Source of the DNA: Edaphochlamys debaryana
Taxonomy: Eukaryota; Chlorophyta; Chlorophyceae; Chlamydomonadales
Length of the DNA: 64,000 nt
Reading direction: 5' to 3'
Assembly: GCA_016858145.1 (NCBI GenBank)
Contig: JAEHOE010000240.1
Coordinates: forward strand, 19,665-83,664
Shown here: positions 46,795 through 58,700 of the stretch, piece by piece
Layout of the letters: every line of letters begins with the position of its first letter
Numbering within the stretch: the first letter of the stretch is position 1
Program-made: the position numbers and the translations under genes
Notes under the pieces: model-generated
What the model was told of the DNA's origin: nothing
Database searches by the model: none
The model's input: only the letters and a program-made list of their open reading frames with translations

Positions 46795-49700
46795 CTGGTG
46801 GGGAAAGGGGAGGAGGGAGAGTGAGGGACTGAAGGGGGACAGGAAGGAGAGCCCGTGGGGACACCTAGCCTTCCGCGGGCTTTAGTCCGGGTAAGCCCGA
46901 GGTAAGCTGGGTTACGCTGCTGGAACCCTATCACGACCTCGCCCGCCCTTTCCATAACTCGTGTGCATTTCCCCCGCGAGAGTCCGTGCCCAGGCGACGT
47001 TCACGGGCGACGACGAACACTCTGTAAGCTGCTCGCAGGTCTGCGTAGTCCGCGGAACACGCCCTACGCCACAACCAAGCGCTTCGCTTCGTTGATGTCT
47101 TCTACCCCTGCCCTCTGTTGCCCCCGCGCTGGCTGGCCTCCACGCCACACGCCCCCCACCCCCCCACCCGGCCCCGTTTGGCCCCACCTCCATGTAGCCT
47201 CTCCCTCCTCCCCCCATCAACCCCCCCCCCACACACACACACACACGCACACGCACACATGGGTCGGGCTTCGGACTCCCAGGGCTTTCGGTTCCGTATC
47301 TAAGACCGGCCGGCTACCGGTAATCACCGCGCCTACGCTCTTCCTGGCCTTTACACGAGCAGCCCTGAACACACACGCACACACGTTGGCCCCCCACCTG
47401 CGTGAGCACCGCCGTCTCCTCGGCACTGGGCCCGTCCGGGCCCATGTCGGGCCCCAGCCGTACGACGTAGCGGGACAGCAGCAGGCCTACCAGGGACCGC
47501 AGCACGGTGTGACCGAAGTTCTGAAAGGGGGGGGGGCACCAATATTTGGGCATGGGGCAAAGGGAAGGGGGAGAGGGGGGGGAGGGGGTGATGTTCGGAG
47601 CATTGGAGAGCGGGGGGAGGGGGGTGAAGAGGGAAACAGAGCGGGGGAACGGAAGGGGAGAGGAGGGCACCATGGGATGCAGCATAGGGTTGGCTACGAG
47701 GAGTGCATGACAGGACCATGCGGCCTGGCAGTCAACGGCTTCCCGCGGTCAACGCCCCTGGCCTCAAACCAGACCCCTCGTATCCCGTGCCGTTCCTACC
47801 AACCTACCTCACTCGGCCCCCGTCCCCTGGCCCCCACCCCCCGTCCTCCACCCCCCGTATCCTGTCCTCCGTCCCGTTCGGTTTCCCCCAACGCCGCCAT
47901 CCATCCCTTGCCGTCGCCTCCTACGTTCCGTTCCTCCATCCCGTTCGTTTCCCCCCAACGCTGCCAATACCCCATGCCGTGGGTCCCTCCCCCGCCTGGC
48001 TCACGCAGTTCCCGATCCCCACCGGGCAGACAGGTCCGAAGAAAACTCCGTCCCCCGCCCCACCCGAGCCCGCCCCTATCCCTCCAGCCCGCCATCCGCA
48101 CCTGCCCCACGCAGTTCTTGGGCCCAGCGCCGAACGGCAGGAAGCGCCGCGGCGGCTCCTCGGACCGGGGACCGCCCTCGGCCGCCCCCACTCCCGCCGC
48201 CTCCTGAGGCCCTCCGTCCACCCCCTGGCGGGCGAAGGCGCAGCGGGGGTCCTCCAGCCAGCGGTCGGGCCTGAGAGGGGGTGACAGGGCATCGAGGAGG
48301 AAACAAAATAAAGAACGAGAAAAGATTGAAAATCTAAAAACAAATGTTCTGCAGGTTGCAGGTTCGCTATGGGGCGTTGGGGCTCTGCCGCTTCAATGGC
48401 GCAGCGGGGGTCCTCGCTGCGCCTCAGCGTCCCCACGGCCTACACGAGCCGCCCTTCACACACCCCACCCCAATGCCCCCGATCATCCAACGAGCGAGGC
48501 CGAAACACCCCGCCCGGTAGGATACACCCCGACCACCCTGGCACCCTGGCTGCGAAAAACTCCCACAATCAGCACCCCTCACCTGAAGGCCTCCGGGTCC
48601 TCCCACTTTGCCCCTGACTTCCGCGGGATCCCCCTGATACTCCCCTGCAGAGTACACACGTCCTCCCTCCGCAGACTCTGTGTGGTTGCACGCTCCTAGA
48701 CCCTCCCCATAAAACCCCTCTCTCGCTCTCGCTCTACCTGCCCCCCCCCCCCCCACACACACATACACACCTGAACGCCTCCGGGTCCCCCCAGTTGTCC
48801 GCCCCCATGTGCAGCGCATAGGTCATGGGCCAGACGGTGGTGCGGGGGGGCAGCACCAGGCCCCCCAGGCGCACGGGCTGGTCCCCCACCTGCCTGTCAG
48901 GGGGTAGGGGGGGGCAGACATAGGGGCAAGGGGGAGGGGGGGAGGGGGGGCAGGTCATGGGCCAGACGGTGGTGCGGGGGGGCAGCACCAGGCCCCCCAG
49001 GCGCACGGGCTGGTCCCCCACCTGCCTGTCAGGGGGTAGGGGGGGGGCAGACATAGGGGCAAGGGGGAGGGGGGGAGGGGGGGCAGGTCATGGGCCAGAC
49101 GGTGGTGCGTGGGGGCAGCACCAGGCCCCCCAGGCGCACGGGCTGGTCCCCCCCCTGCCTGTCAGGGGGGTAGGGGGGGGCAGACATAGGGGCAATGGGG
49201 AGGGGGGGAGGGGGGGCAGGTCATGGGCCAGACGGTGGTGCGCGGGGGCAGCACCAGGCCCCCCAGGCGCACGGGCTGGTCCCCCACCTGCCTGTCAGGG
49301 GGTAGGCGGGGGGGGCAGACATAGGGGCAAGCGGGAGGGGGGGAGGGGGGGCAGGTCATGGGCCAGACGGTGGTGCGCGGGGGCAGCACCAGGCCCCCCA
49401 GGCGCACGGGCTGGTCCCCCACCTGCCTGTCAGGGGGGGGGGGGGCAGACATAGGGGCAAGGGGGGAAACGAGGAATCTGAGCCCTCTCCCAGTGAGCAG
49501 GTTGCAGGCCTCTGCGGCCCTCCGCGCCTTGCCCTTTCGTAAGTTACCCTTCCGGGGAGGCCGCCTCCCACCCGCGCTCCTCCCCTCCCCGCTCACCTCT
49601 CTGCAGCCAGGGCTGTGGGGGAGTACATGCGGAGGACCTCGTTGATCTGAGGGGAGGGAGGTGGGAGTGGGATGGCAAAGTTGGAGCGGGAAACACATCG

Positions 49701-52700
49701 AGGCCCCTCTGCGCCCTGGCGCCTCCCGCAGTCCATCCCAGGCCCAGGCCCAGGTCCATCCCAGGTCCATCCCAGGCCCGACTTGAGGCCCGACCCCATG
49801 GCTCCACCAGCCACCAGAAGCCCAGCCCCGCGTCCCAGGACTTTCTCAGCCTTTACCCCCCCGCCCCCCCCGTCGCGCCCCCCCCCCTCCTGTCCCCCCT
49901 CTCCACCCCCTCGTCCCCTCCCCCTTCCCAACCCCCCCCTCCCCCCCTTACGAAGGCGTTGAGGCGGGGCAGCCTCGCCAGCTCCTCCGGCCCCGGGCAG
50001 CGACCAGGGTCCAACCGGAGGAGGCGGCGGGGGCCCCTGTTGGCAGCCCCCTCCTGCCCCTCCCCATCCCCCTCCCCATACTCCGCCCCCCCTTCCTCCT
50101 CCCTCTCCGCCTCCAGCACCGCCCCCCGCCCGAACACGCCAGCTTCCCGCAGCTCCCGCGCCACCGCCTCCTGCTCCGAGGGTTGCATGGCGGCGGCGTA
50201 CCTGTCAGGGGGGGAAGGGGGGGAGAGGGGAGATGGAGAGGGGGAGGTGGTGGTGAGCTGAGGAAGCCCAGGGACCCACCCACCTGCCTTCACCCCGCTC
50301 CTATACCCCTCACATGCACCAGCCGGTGGAGGGCTCTGCCCCCCTTGCCCCCCCCCCCTCGTGCCTCTCCCCTCCCCCTCTTCCTTCTTGCCTCCTCCCC
50401 TGTCCCCCCCTTGCCTGCCCCCCCTCTCACATGCACCAGCCGGTGGAGGGCTCTGCCCCCCTTGCCCCTCCCCTTGCCTCCCCCTTGCCCTCCTCTTGCC
50501 TCCCCCCTCTTGCCTCCCCCCCCTCTCACATGCACCAGCCGGTGGAGGGCTCTGCCCCCCTTGCCCCCCCCTTGCCTCCCCCTTGCCCTCCTCTTGCCTC
50601 CCCCCTCTTGCCTCCCCGCCCCTCTCACATGCACCAGCCGGTGGAGGGCTCTGCCCCCCTTGCCCCCCCCCTTGCCTCCCCCTTGCCCTCCTCTTGCCTC
50701 CCCCCTCTTGCCTCCCCGCCCCTCTCACATGCACCAGCCGGTGGAGGAGGTGGTGGTGTCGAAACCAGCGGTGGTGTACATGCCCACTGGGGGGGAGGGG
50801 GGGGAGAGGGTGGGGGGGAGGGCGTGTGTGTTTCGCTACGCACGTGGTACCCTGCCTGGTGCCTGCCCAGGCCCTTCCCCACACGTCCCCCTTCTCCACC
50901 CACCCGGCCCCTCACCTACCCCCGCCCCCCACGTCCCCCCTCACCCTCGGGGTGCAGCTGCTTGGGCGTGAGGGGCAGCAGCCGGTGGAGTGCCGTACCA
51001 CACACACACACGGTCTCCCCCCTCTCCCCTTCCCCCCCCAGTCCCCCGTCCCCCCTCACCCTCGGGGTGCAGCTGCTTGGGCGTGAGCGGGCGGCCGGTG
51101 CGGGGGTGGCGCAGGCGGTGCAGGCAGGCCCACAGGAGCGTGTTGCCGGGCTCGGGCTCGGGCCTGGGGGTAAACAGTTGGTGGTTGGTTGGTTGGTTGG
51201 TTGGTTGGTTGGTTGGTTCGAGGGGCCGGTACTCGCAGCACGAGTTGGAGAAAGGAAGGGGGCAGCATGAGGCGGCATACACCCACCCAGCCACCCCACC
51301 GGGCACCCGCCCAGGGGGCCCACCTGCTGAGCACACAAGGAGGCCCCCGCCCGTTCCCACCCCCACCTCCCCACCCCCCCACCCCCCAGCCCCCCCACCC
51401 CCCAGCCGCCCCGCCTGCTGAGTACGCGTGTGGCTGTGTTCGTGTGGAAGGCCACGATGGACTTGAGCGCTGTACGGCAGCGGGCCACGTGCTGAGGGGG
51501 GGTGGGGGGAGACAAGGGGGGGGGTCAGACATGCGTGTTTCGCTTTTGCAGAGCGAGGACATGGGGTCTGCAACCCGGCTGGCGCTGCAACCACTCCAGC
51601 ACTTGGCTCGAAGCCACTGAGCGAAGCCTACGAAGGTACAGGCATACCTACGAAGGAAAAGGCATACAAAGGTAAAAGCTGGTTATAACCCCATATGCCA
51701 CCACTCCAGCATATGCCCTCATACCTTGGACAGCAGTGGCGCCAGGGGTGTGGCGTAGAAGGCCTTGCGGATGGGGTCCGTGATCTGGGCGTTGGCCTCG
51801 GTCTGGGGGGGAGGAGGCAAGAGGGGGCAGACATAGGGAGAGGGCAGACATAGGGAGGGGGCAGACATAGGGAGGGGGCAGACGTAAGGAGAGGGCAGAC
51901 ATAGAGAGGGGGCAGAGGTAAGGAGAGGGCAGACATAGGGAGGGGGCAGAGGTAAGGAGAGGGCAGACAAAGGGAGGAGGCAGAGGTGGGAAAGAAGGCC
52001 CTCCCGACGCCAGAAACCAGCACTGCCACACGCGCCCGTTGCGGGATGTGGGCTGAGCAGGGGAAGAGGTTCCCTGCGTCCCTCTTCAGTCACCCCGCCC
52101 ATACACCGCACCATGAGTAGCGGAAGCGGGTCCCGGTGCTCCCCCCTAACCCCCCGTAATCCCCCCCCCCTTCACCCCCGTTCACCCCACCCCCCTCCCC
52201 CACCATGAGCAGGGTGATGTCGGCGGCCAGCGGCAGCCGTCCCTCCGTCCCACGTGGCCGTGCCAAACACACACACACACACCTTCCCCCCCTCCCCCCC
52301 TCCCCCCTCCCCCCTCTCCCACCATGAGCAGGGTGATGTTGGTGGCCAGGGTGTCGAAGCCGGGGACCTGGGTGGCGTCGGGGACCTGCGGCAGGGGGGG
52401 GGGCAAGGGGGGAAGGGCGGGGAGGCGTAAGTGTGTTTTGGCACGGTCACGTGGGGCGGAGAGACGGCGTCTGGGTGGCGTCGGGGACCTGCGGCAGGGG
52501 GGGGGGCAAGGGGGGAAGGGCGGGGAGGCGTACATGTGCTTTGGCACGGTCACGTGGGGCGGAGAGACGGCGTCTGGGTGGCGTCGGGGACCTGCGGCAG
52601 GGGGGGGGGCAAGGGGGGAAGGGCGGGGAGGCGTACATGTGCTTTGGCACGGTCACGTGGGGCGGAGAGACGGCTTCTGGGTGGCGTCGGGGACCTGCGG

Positions 52701-55700
52701 CAGGGGGGGGGCAAGGGGGGAAGGGCGGGCAGGCGTAAGTGTGTTTTGGCACGGTCACGTGGGGCGGAGAGACGGCTTCTGGGTGGCGTCGGGGACCTGC
52801 GGCAGGGGGGGGGCAAGGGGGGGAAGGGCGGGGAGGCGTACGTGTGTTTTGGCACGGTCACGTGGGGCGGAGAGACGGCTTCTGGGTGGCGTCGGGGACC
52901 TGCGGCAGGTGGGGGGGGGCAAGGGGGGAAGGGCGGGGAGGCGTACGTGTGTTTTGGCACGGTCACGTGGGGCGGAGAGACGGCTTCTGGGTGGCGTCGG
53001 GGACCTGCGGCAGGGGGGGGGCAAGGGGGGAAGGGCGGGTAGGCGTACGTGTGTTTTGGCACGGTCACGTGGGGCGGAGAGGACGGCTTCTGGGTGGCGT
53101 CGGGGACCTGCGGCAGGTGGGGGGGGGCAAGGGGGGAAGGGGGGGGGAGGCGTACGTGTGTTTTGGCACGGTCACGTGGGGCGGAGAGACGGCTTCTGGG
53201 TGGCGTCGGGGACCTGCGGCAGGGGGGGGGGGGCAAAGGGGGGAAGGGCGGGGAGGCGTACGTGTGTTTTGGCACGGTCACGTGGGGCGGAGAGACGGCT
53301 TCTGGGTGGCGTCGGGGACCTGCGGCAGGGGGGGGGGCAAGGGGGGAAGGGCAGGGAGGCGTACGTGTGTTTTGGCACGGTCACGTGGGGCGGAGAGACG
53401 GCTTCTGGGTGGCGTCGGGGACCTGCGGCAGGGGGGGGGGGGGGGCAAGGGGGGAAGGGCGGGGAGGCGTACGTGTGTTTTGGCACGGTCACGTGGGGCG
53501 GAGAGACGGCGTCTGGGTGGCGTCGGGGACCTGCGGCAGGGGGGGGGGCAAGGGGGGAAGGGCGGGGAGGCGTACATGTGCTTTGGCACGGTCACGTGGG
53601 GCGGAGAGACGGCGTCTGGGTGGCGTCGGGGACCTGCGGCAGGGGGGGGGCAAGGGGGGAAGGGCGGGGAGGCGTAACATGTGCTTTGGCACGGTCACGT
53701 GGGGCGGAGAGACGGCTTCTGGGTGGCGTCGGGGACCTGCGGCAGGGGGGGGGCAAGGGGGGAAGGGCGGGCAGGCGTAAGTGTGTTTTGGCACGGTCAC
53801 GTGGGGGCGGAGAGACGGCTTCTGGGTGGCGTCGGGGACCTGCGGCAGGGGGGGGGCAAGGGGGGAAGGGCGGGAGGCGTACGTGTGTTTTGGCACGGTC
53901 ACGTGGGGCGGGAGAGACGGCTTCTGGGTGGCGTCGGGGACCTGCGGCAGGGGGGGGGCAAGGGGGGAAGGGCGGGTAGGCGTACGTGTGTTTTGGCACG
54001 GTCACGTGGGGCGGAGAGACGGCTTCTGGGTGGCGTCGGGGACCTGCGGCAGGTGGGGGGGGGCAAGGGGGGAAGGGCGGGGAGGCGTACGTGTGATTTG
54101 GCACGGTCACGTGGGGCGGAGAGACGGCTTCTGGGTGGCGTCGGGGACCTGCGGCAGGGGGGGGGGGGCAAGGGGGGAAGGGCGGGGAGGCGTACGTGTG
54201 TTTTGGCACGGTCACGTGGGGCGGAGAGACGGCTTCTGGGTGGCGTCGGGGACCTGCGGCAGGGGGGGGGGGCAAGGGGGGAAGGGCGGGGAGGCGTACG
54301 TGTGTTTTGGCACGGTCACGTGGGGCGGAAGAGACGGCTTCTGGGTGGCGTCGGGGACCTGCGGCAGGGGGGGGGGGGGGCAAGGGGGGAAGGGCGGGGG
54401 AGGCGTACGTGTGTTTTGGCACGGTCACGTGGGGCGGAGAGACGGCTTCTGGGTGGCCGTCGGGGACCTGCGGCAGGTGGGGGGGGGGCAAGGGGGGAAG
54501 GGCGGGGAGGCCGTACGTGTGTTTTGGCCGGTCACGTGGGGCGGAGAGACGGCTTCTGGGTGGCGTCGGGGACCTGCGGCAGGGGGGGGGCAAGGGGGGA
54601 AGGGCGGGGAGGCGTACGTGTGTTTTGGCACGGTCACGTGGGGCGGAGAGAGACGGCTTCTGGGTGGCGTCGGGGACCTGCGGCAGGTGGGGGGGGGCAA
54701 GGGGGGAAGGGCGGGGAGGCGTACGTGTGTTTTGGCACGGTCACGTGGGGCGGAGAGACGGCTTCTGGGTGGCGTCGGGGACCTGCGGCAGGGGGGGGGG
54801 GCAAGGGGGGAAGGGCGGGGAGGCGTACGTGTGTGTTTGGCACGGTCACGTGGGGCGGAGAGACGGCTTCTGGGTGGCGTCGGGGACCCTGCGGCAGGGG
54901 GGGGGCAAGGGGGGAAGGGCGGGGAGGCGTACGTGTGTTTTGGCACGGTCACTTGGGGGCGGAGCGACGGCTTCTGGGTGGCGTCGGGGACCTGCGGCAG
55001 GGGGGGGGGGGCAAGGGGGGAAGGGGCGGGGAGGCGTACGTGTGTTTTGGCACGGTCACGTGGGGGCGGAGAGACGGCTTCTGGGTGGCGTCGGGGACCT
55101 GCGGCAGGGGGGGGGGGGGGGCAAGGGGGGAAGGGCGGGGAGGCGTACGTGTGTTTTGGCACGGTCACGTGGGGCGGAGAGACGGCTTCTGGGTGGCGTC
55201 GGGGACCTGCGGCAGGGGGGGGGCAAGGGGGGAAGGGCGGGGAGGCGTACATGTGCTTTGGCACGGTCACGTGGGGCGGAGAGACGGCGTCTGGGTGGCG
55301 TCGGGGACCTGCGGCAGGGGGGGGGGGGGCAAGGGGGGAAGGGCGGGGAGGCGTACGTGTGTTTTGGCACGGTCACGTGGGGCGGAGAGACGGCTTCTGG
55401 GTGGCGTCGGGGACCTGCGGCAGGGGGGGGGGTAGGGGGGTGATCGAGGGCCGGGTGGCAGGCGAAGTGAGAGGAAGGGCTGGCAAATCTCAGGGCATGC
55501 TGCAGAAGCTGCTAGCCGATACTATACTACACTATACCAAACTGATACCGCTGCTGAAGCTGCGAGCCGATACCGCTGCCACCGCCGTGCCCGGGCCTCT
55601 GTGCGCCTCCCGCCCGCCTAACCCCCACAGACCCACCTCGAAGAGGCCCTCCAGGGTCGCCCGGAGCATGAGCCTCTGTGGGAATGGGTTGGATTGGGGT

Positions 55701-58700
55701 CCCAAAGTCGGGCACCTGAGACCGCTTAACCCGCGCCGCAATGCATTCAGACGGACCCACCTTCTCCCGCAGCCCCTACCACTGGTCGTCCCAGCTGGTT
55801 CCTCCAATTCCAGCGGCTCCGCAAACCCACACGCACCCCCTCCTCCGCAGCAGCGGCTCCGCCTCAGCCCAGCCCCTCCAACCCCCGAAGCTATCGACCG
55901 GGAGTAGCCGTGACCGTGCCAAAACACACACGCCCTCTCCCCCCCTTCCCCCCACCTGCAGCAAAGGCTCCGCCTCCACCCAGCCCAGGGCCGCCTGCTC
56001 CCGGTCGATAGCTTCCAGCAGCTCCCCGGCACTGGACAGCACTCCCCCGTAGTAGCGCCTTTGGGGGCAGGGGGGAGAGGGGGAAAAGGGGGGAGGAGAG
56101 GGCGTGTGTGTTTTGGCACGGTCACGGCTGCTCCTGGTCGATAGCTGGGGGGGGGGCTGGGTGGAGGCGGAGCCGCTGCTGCGGGTGGGGGGTTGCGTGT
56201 GGGTTTGCGGGGCCGCTGGGAGTCCTTGGCGAGTTGCCCCCCGGTACCTCCACAAACGCACTGACATTGGCGGCTTGCTTATGGTTCACTCGTTGCCAAG
56301 CACTGGCATTAACAGTGGATAAGACGGCCCTCGGCCCCACACGTGCTTGGGCTCTTCACACTCCCACAACCCCCTTCACCCCGTCTCACACGCCCTCGCC
56401 TGACCTTGGCCATGGAGAACGCGGCCCCTCCCCCTTTTGCACGTGCGCAACCCCCCTGACCCACATTCACCCCACCCCCCTCCGGACTTGAGCCGGCTGC
56501 CCCTCCCCTTTCACCCCATCTGTGTCCCCCGTTCCCCCTCTACCCCCTCACCTGACGTTGGCCATGGAGAAAGCGGCACGTCCCCCCTTCGCACGTGTGC
56601 ACCCCCTGACTAGAGCCCCCCTAACCCCCCTAACCCCCCTCACCCCCCCTCTACCCCCTCACCTGACGTTGGCCATGGAGAAAGCGGCACGTCCCCCTTC
56701 GCACGTGTGCACCCCCTGACTAGAGCCCCCCTAACCCCCCTAACCCCCTCACCCCCCCTCTACCCCCCCACCTGACGTTGGCCATGGAGAAAGCGGCACG
56801 TCCCCCTTCGCACGTGTGCACCCCCTGACTAGAGCCCCCCTAACCCCCCTAACCCCCTCACCCCCCCTCTACCCCCCCACCTGACGTTGGCCATGGAGAA
56901 GGCGGGGGCGGTGGCCTTTCGGGTGTTGCGCCAGGCCTCCTCATCCAGGGTGCCAAACATGCTGGGGGGGGGGGGTGCAAGGCGGGGCATAGGACGAGGA
57001 TTGCGGGTAGGAGGGAAACGCGTGCCGTAGGGATGGACGCGAAGTGAGGGCCGGCGCGCGCAAAGGCGGGGGCGGCATCCCCAGGGGTTAGGCACACATA
57101 AAGGATTGAGGGGGGGGGGGGGTAAGGCAGGTTGCGGGTCGAGGGTGCGGGTGGCAAGGACGAGGGGCCTCCCCGTCCACGACGCCAGGCCGACATGCTG
57201 GGGAGAAGGCGAGGGCTCTGGAGCAGAGTGAGGCCAGTTTGTGGCGGTTGGGGCAGACGCCAGCCGCGCACGTAAGTGTCGCGGAGGATTGCTAGCGGCG
57301 ACCCAGCCCCGCTCGCCGGCCCTCTGCTCACCTCACCACGCCGGGGCCTCCGCACACCTGCGGCCGTGAGGCACGTGGGAAGCAGGGGGCGGCAGGGGGC
57401 ACGTGAAAGGAAGGGTCCAGAGCAGCCGGCATCCCCCGGCATCATTCACGCCCCCGAGCAACATATCCACTGCACCCGATGATGTCTTACAATCCTTCAC
57501 CACCACCACCACCCACACACACTCGCACCGCGCCCACGACTCCCAGGCTCATGCGAGCAGCCCTTCACACACACTCGCAACAATCCCGCCCCCATTCCTC
57601 ACCACCCTCCCCCACACCATCCTTCCCCACACCATCCTTCCCCACCCCATTCCGCTTCTCTGGGCTACACACGTGTTGCTAAAACGAAAGGGTCAGCACA
57701 CACCCCACACACCTCGTCAATGAGTGTGTAGTTCGCGGTGCGGCCGGGGATGTGGGTCAGCGCCTGTGCGGCCAGGGCGGGGTCGGCCACCACCACGGTC
57801 CACTCGGTGAGGACGCTGGGGGAGGGGGGTGGGGTGAGATGGAAGGGGGTGGTGTGGGGGGGGGGAGGGAGGGGGGGGAGGGGGGGGGTTCCACTCGGTG
57901 CGGATGCTGGGGAGGGAGGTGGGTGTTGGGGAGGGGGTGAGGAGTGTGGCGTCAAGGCGGGTAGACTGTGGGTGGGAGGGGTGGGGGGCTCTGCGAAGCG
58001 GGGCGCTGCTCAGTGCTGGGTACAGCACCCAGATCCCTGGTATGCGGTGGCCGCTCAGGGCGGGAGGAGGGGGTTGACCTCTGCGCATGGAGGCACCGGA
58101 GCGGGGTGAGGGTCTTTTCAGGGCTGGGCTGAGGCGCCGGGGATCATGAGGAGGGTGGTGGTTGGGGGGAGGGGAAGGAGGTGGATGGGAGGGGCGGAGG
58201 GGCTCTGCCCGCAGCTCTCGCCGGTTTGCTGCAAGGCAGGCGGGGGCTCAGGTGCGGCGCCGGGCCCAGCTCGCTAGGACCGAAGCACTGCGCGGCTGCG
58301 GCACGCACCGCACGCGGAAGGCCTTGCCGTACTTGTTGGCCCACTGCAGGATGACTGCGGCATGCGGTGTTTGAGAATGGGCGGGGACAGGCGGGAAAGG
58401 TGGGTCAAAACACACTGGCTGCCGAGTCGCGGTCGTGCCATGGCTTTCTTTCTTAGCCCGGCTAATGCTTTCATATTGCATCCGAGCAATTGCGCCCATA
58501 GCTGACCGCGGTGGTAGTCGGGGCGGAGCAGGTCGGGCACATGGCCCAAGAGCCAGCTACTTGCGGGAGGCGACGGCAGCTTGCTTAGGTCGCCATGGTC
58601 GGCCATAAAGTATTTGAACAGCTTGGAGAAGCCTAGGCCCAGCAACACTCCCGCGAGGTTGAGCAAAACACACGCGATGGGCGTCCAGACGCCCAGCGGC

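Noticed and set aside
52386..55437. CRISPR-like array
   Set aside because: Units are ~104 bp near-identical copies with no unique spacers, in a eukaryotic intron.
52324..55907. Very long plus-strand open frames (550-700 codons, Gly/Arg-rich) over the minisatellite
   Set aside because: The unit lacks stops in all three plus frames at varying G-run lengths. Frames switch whenever the G run changes, and the region is intron 7 of a clear minus-strand P450.
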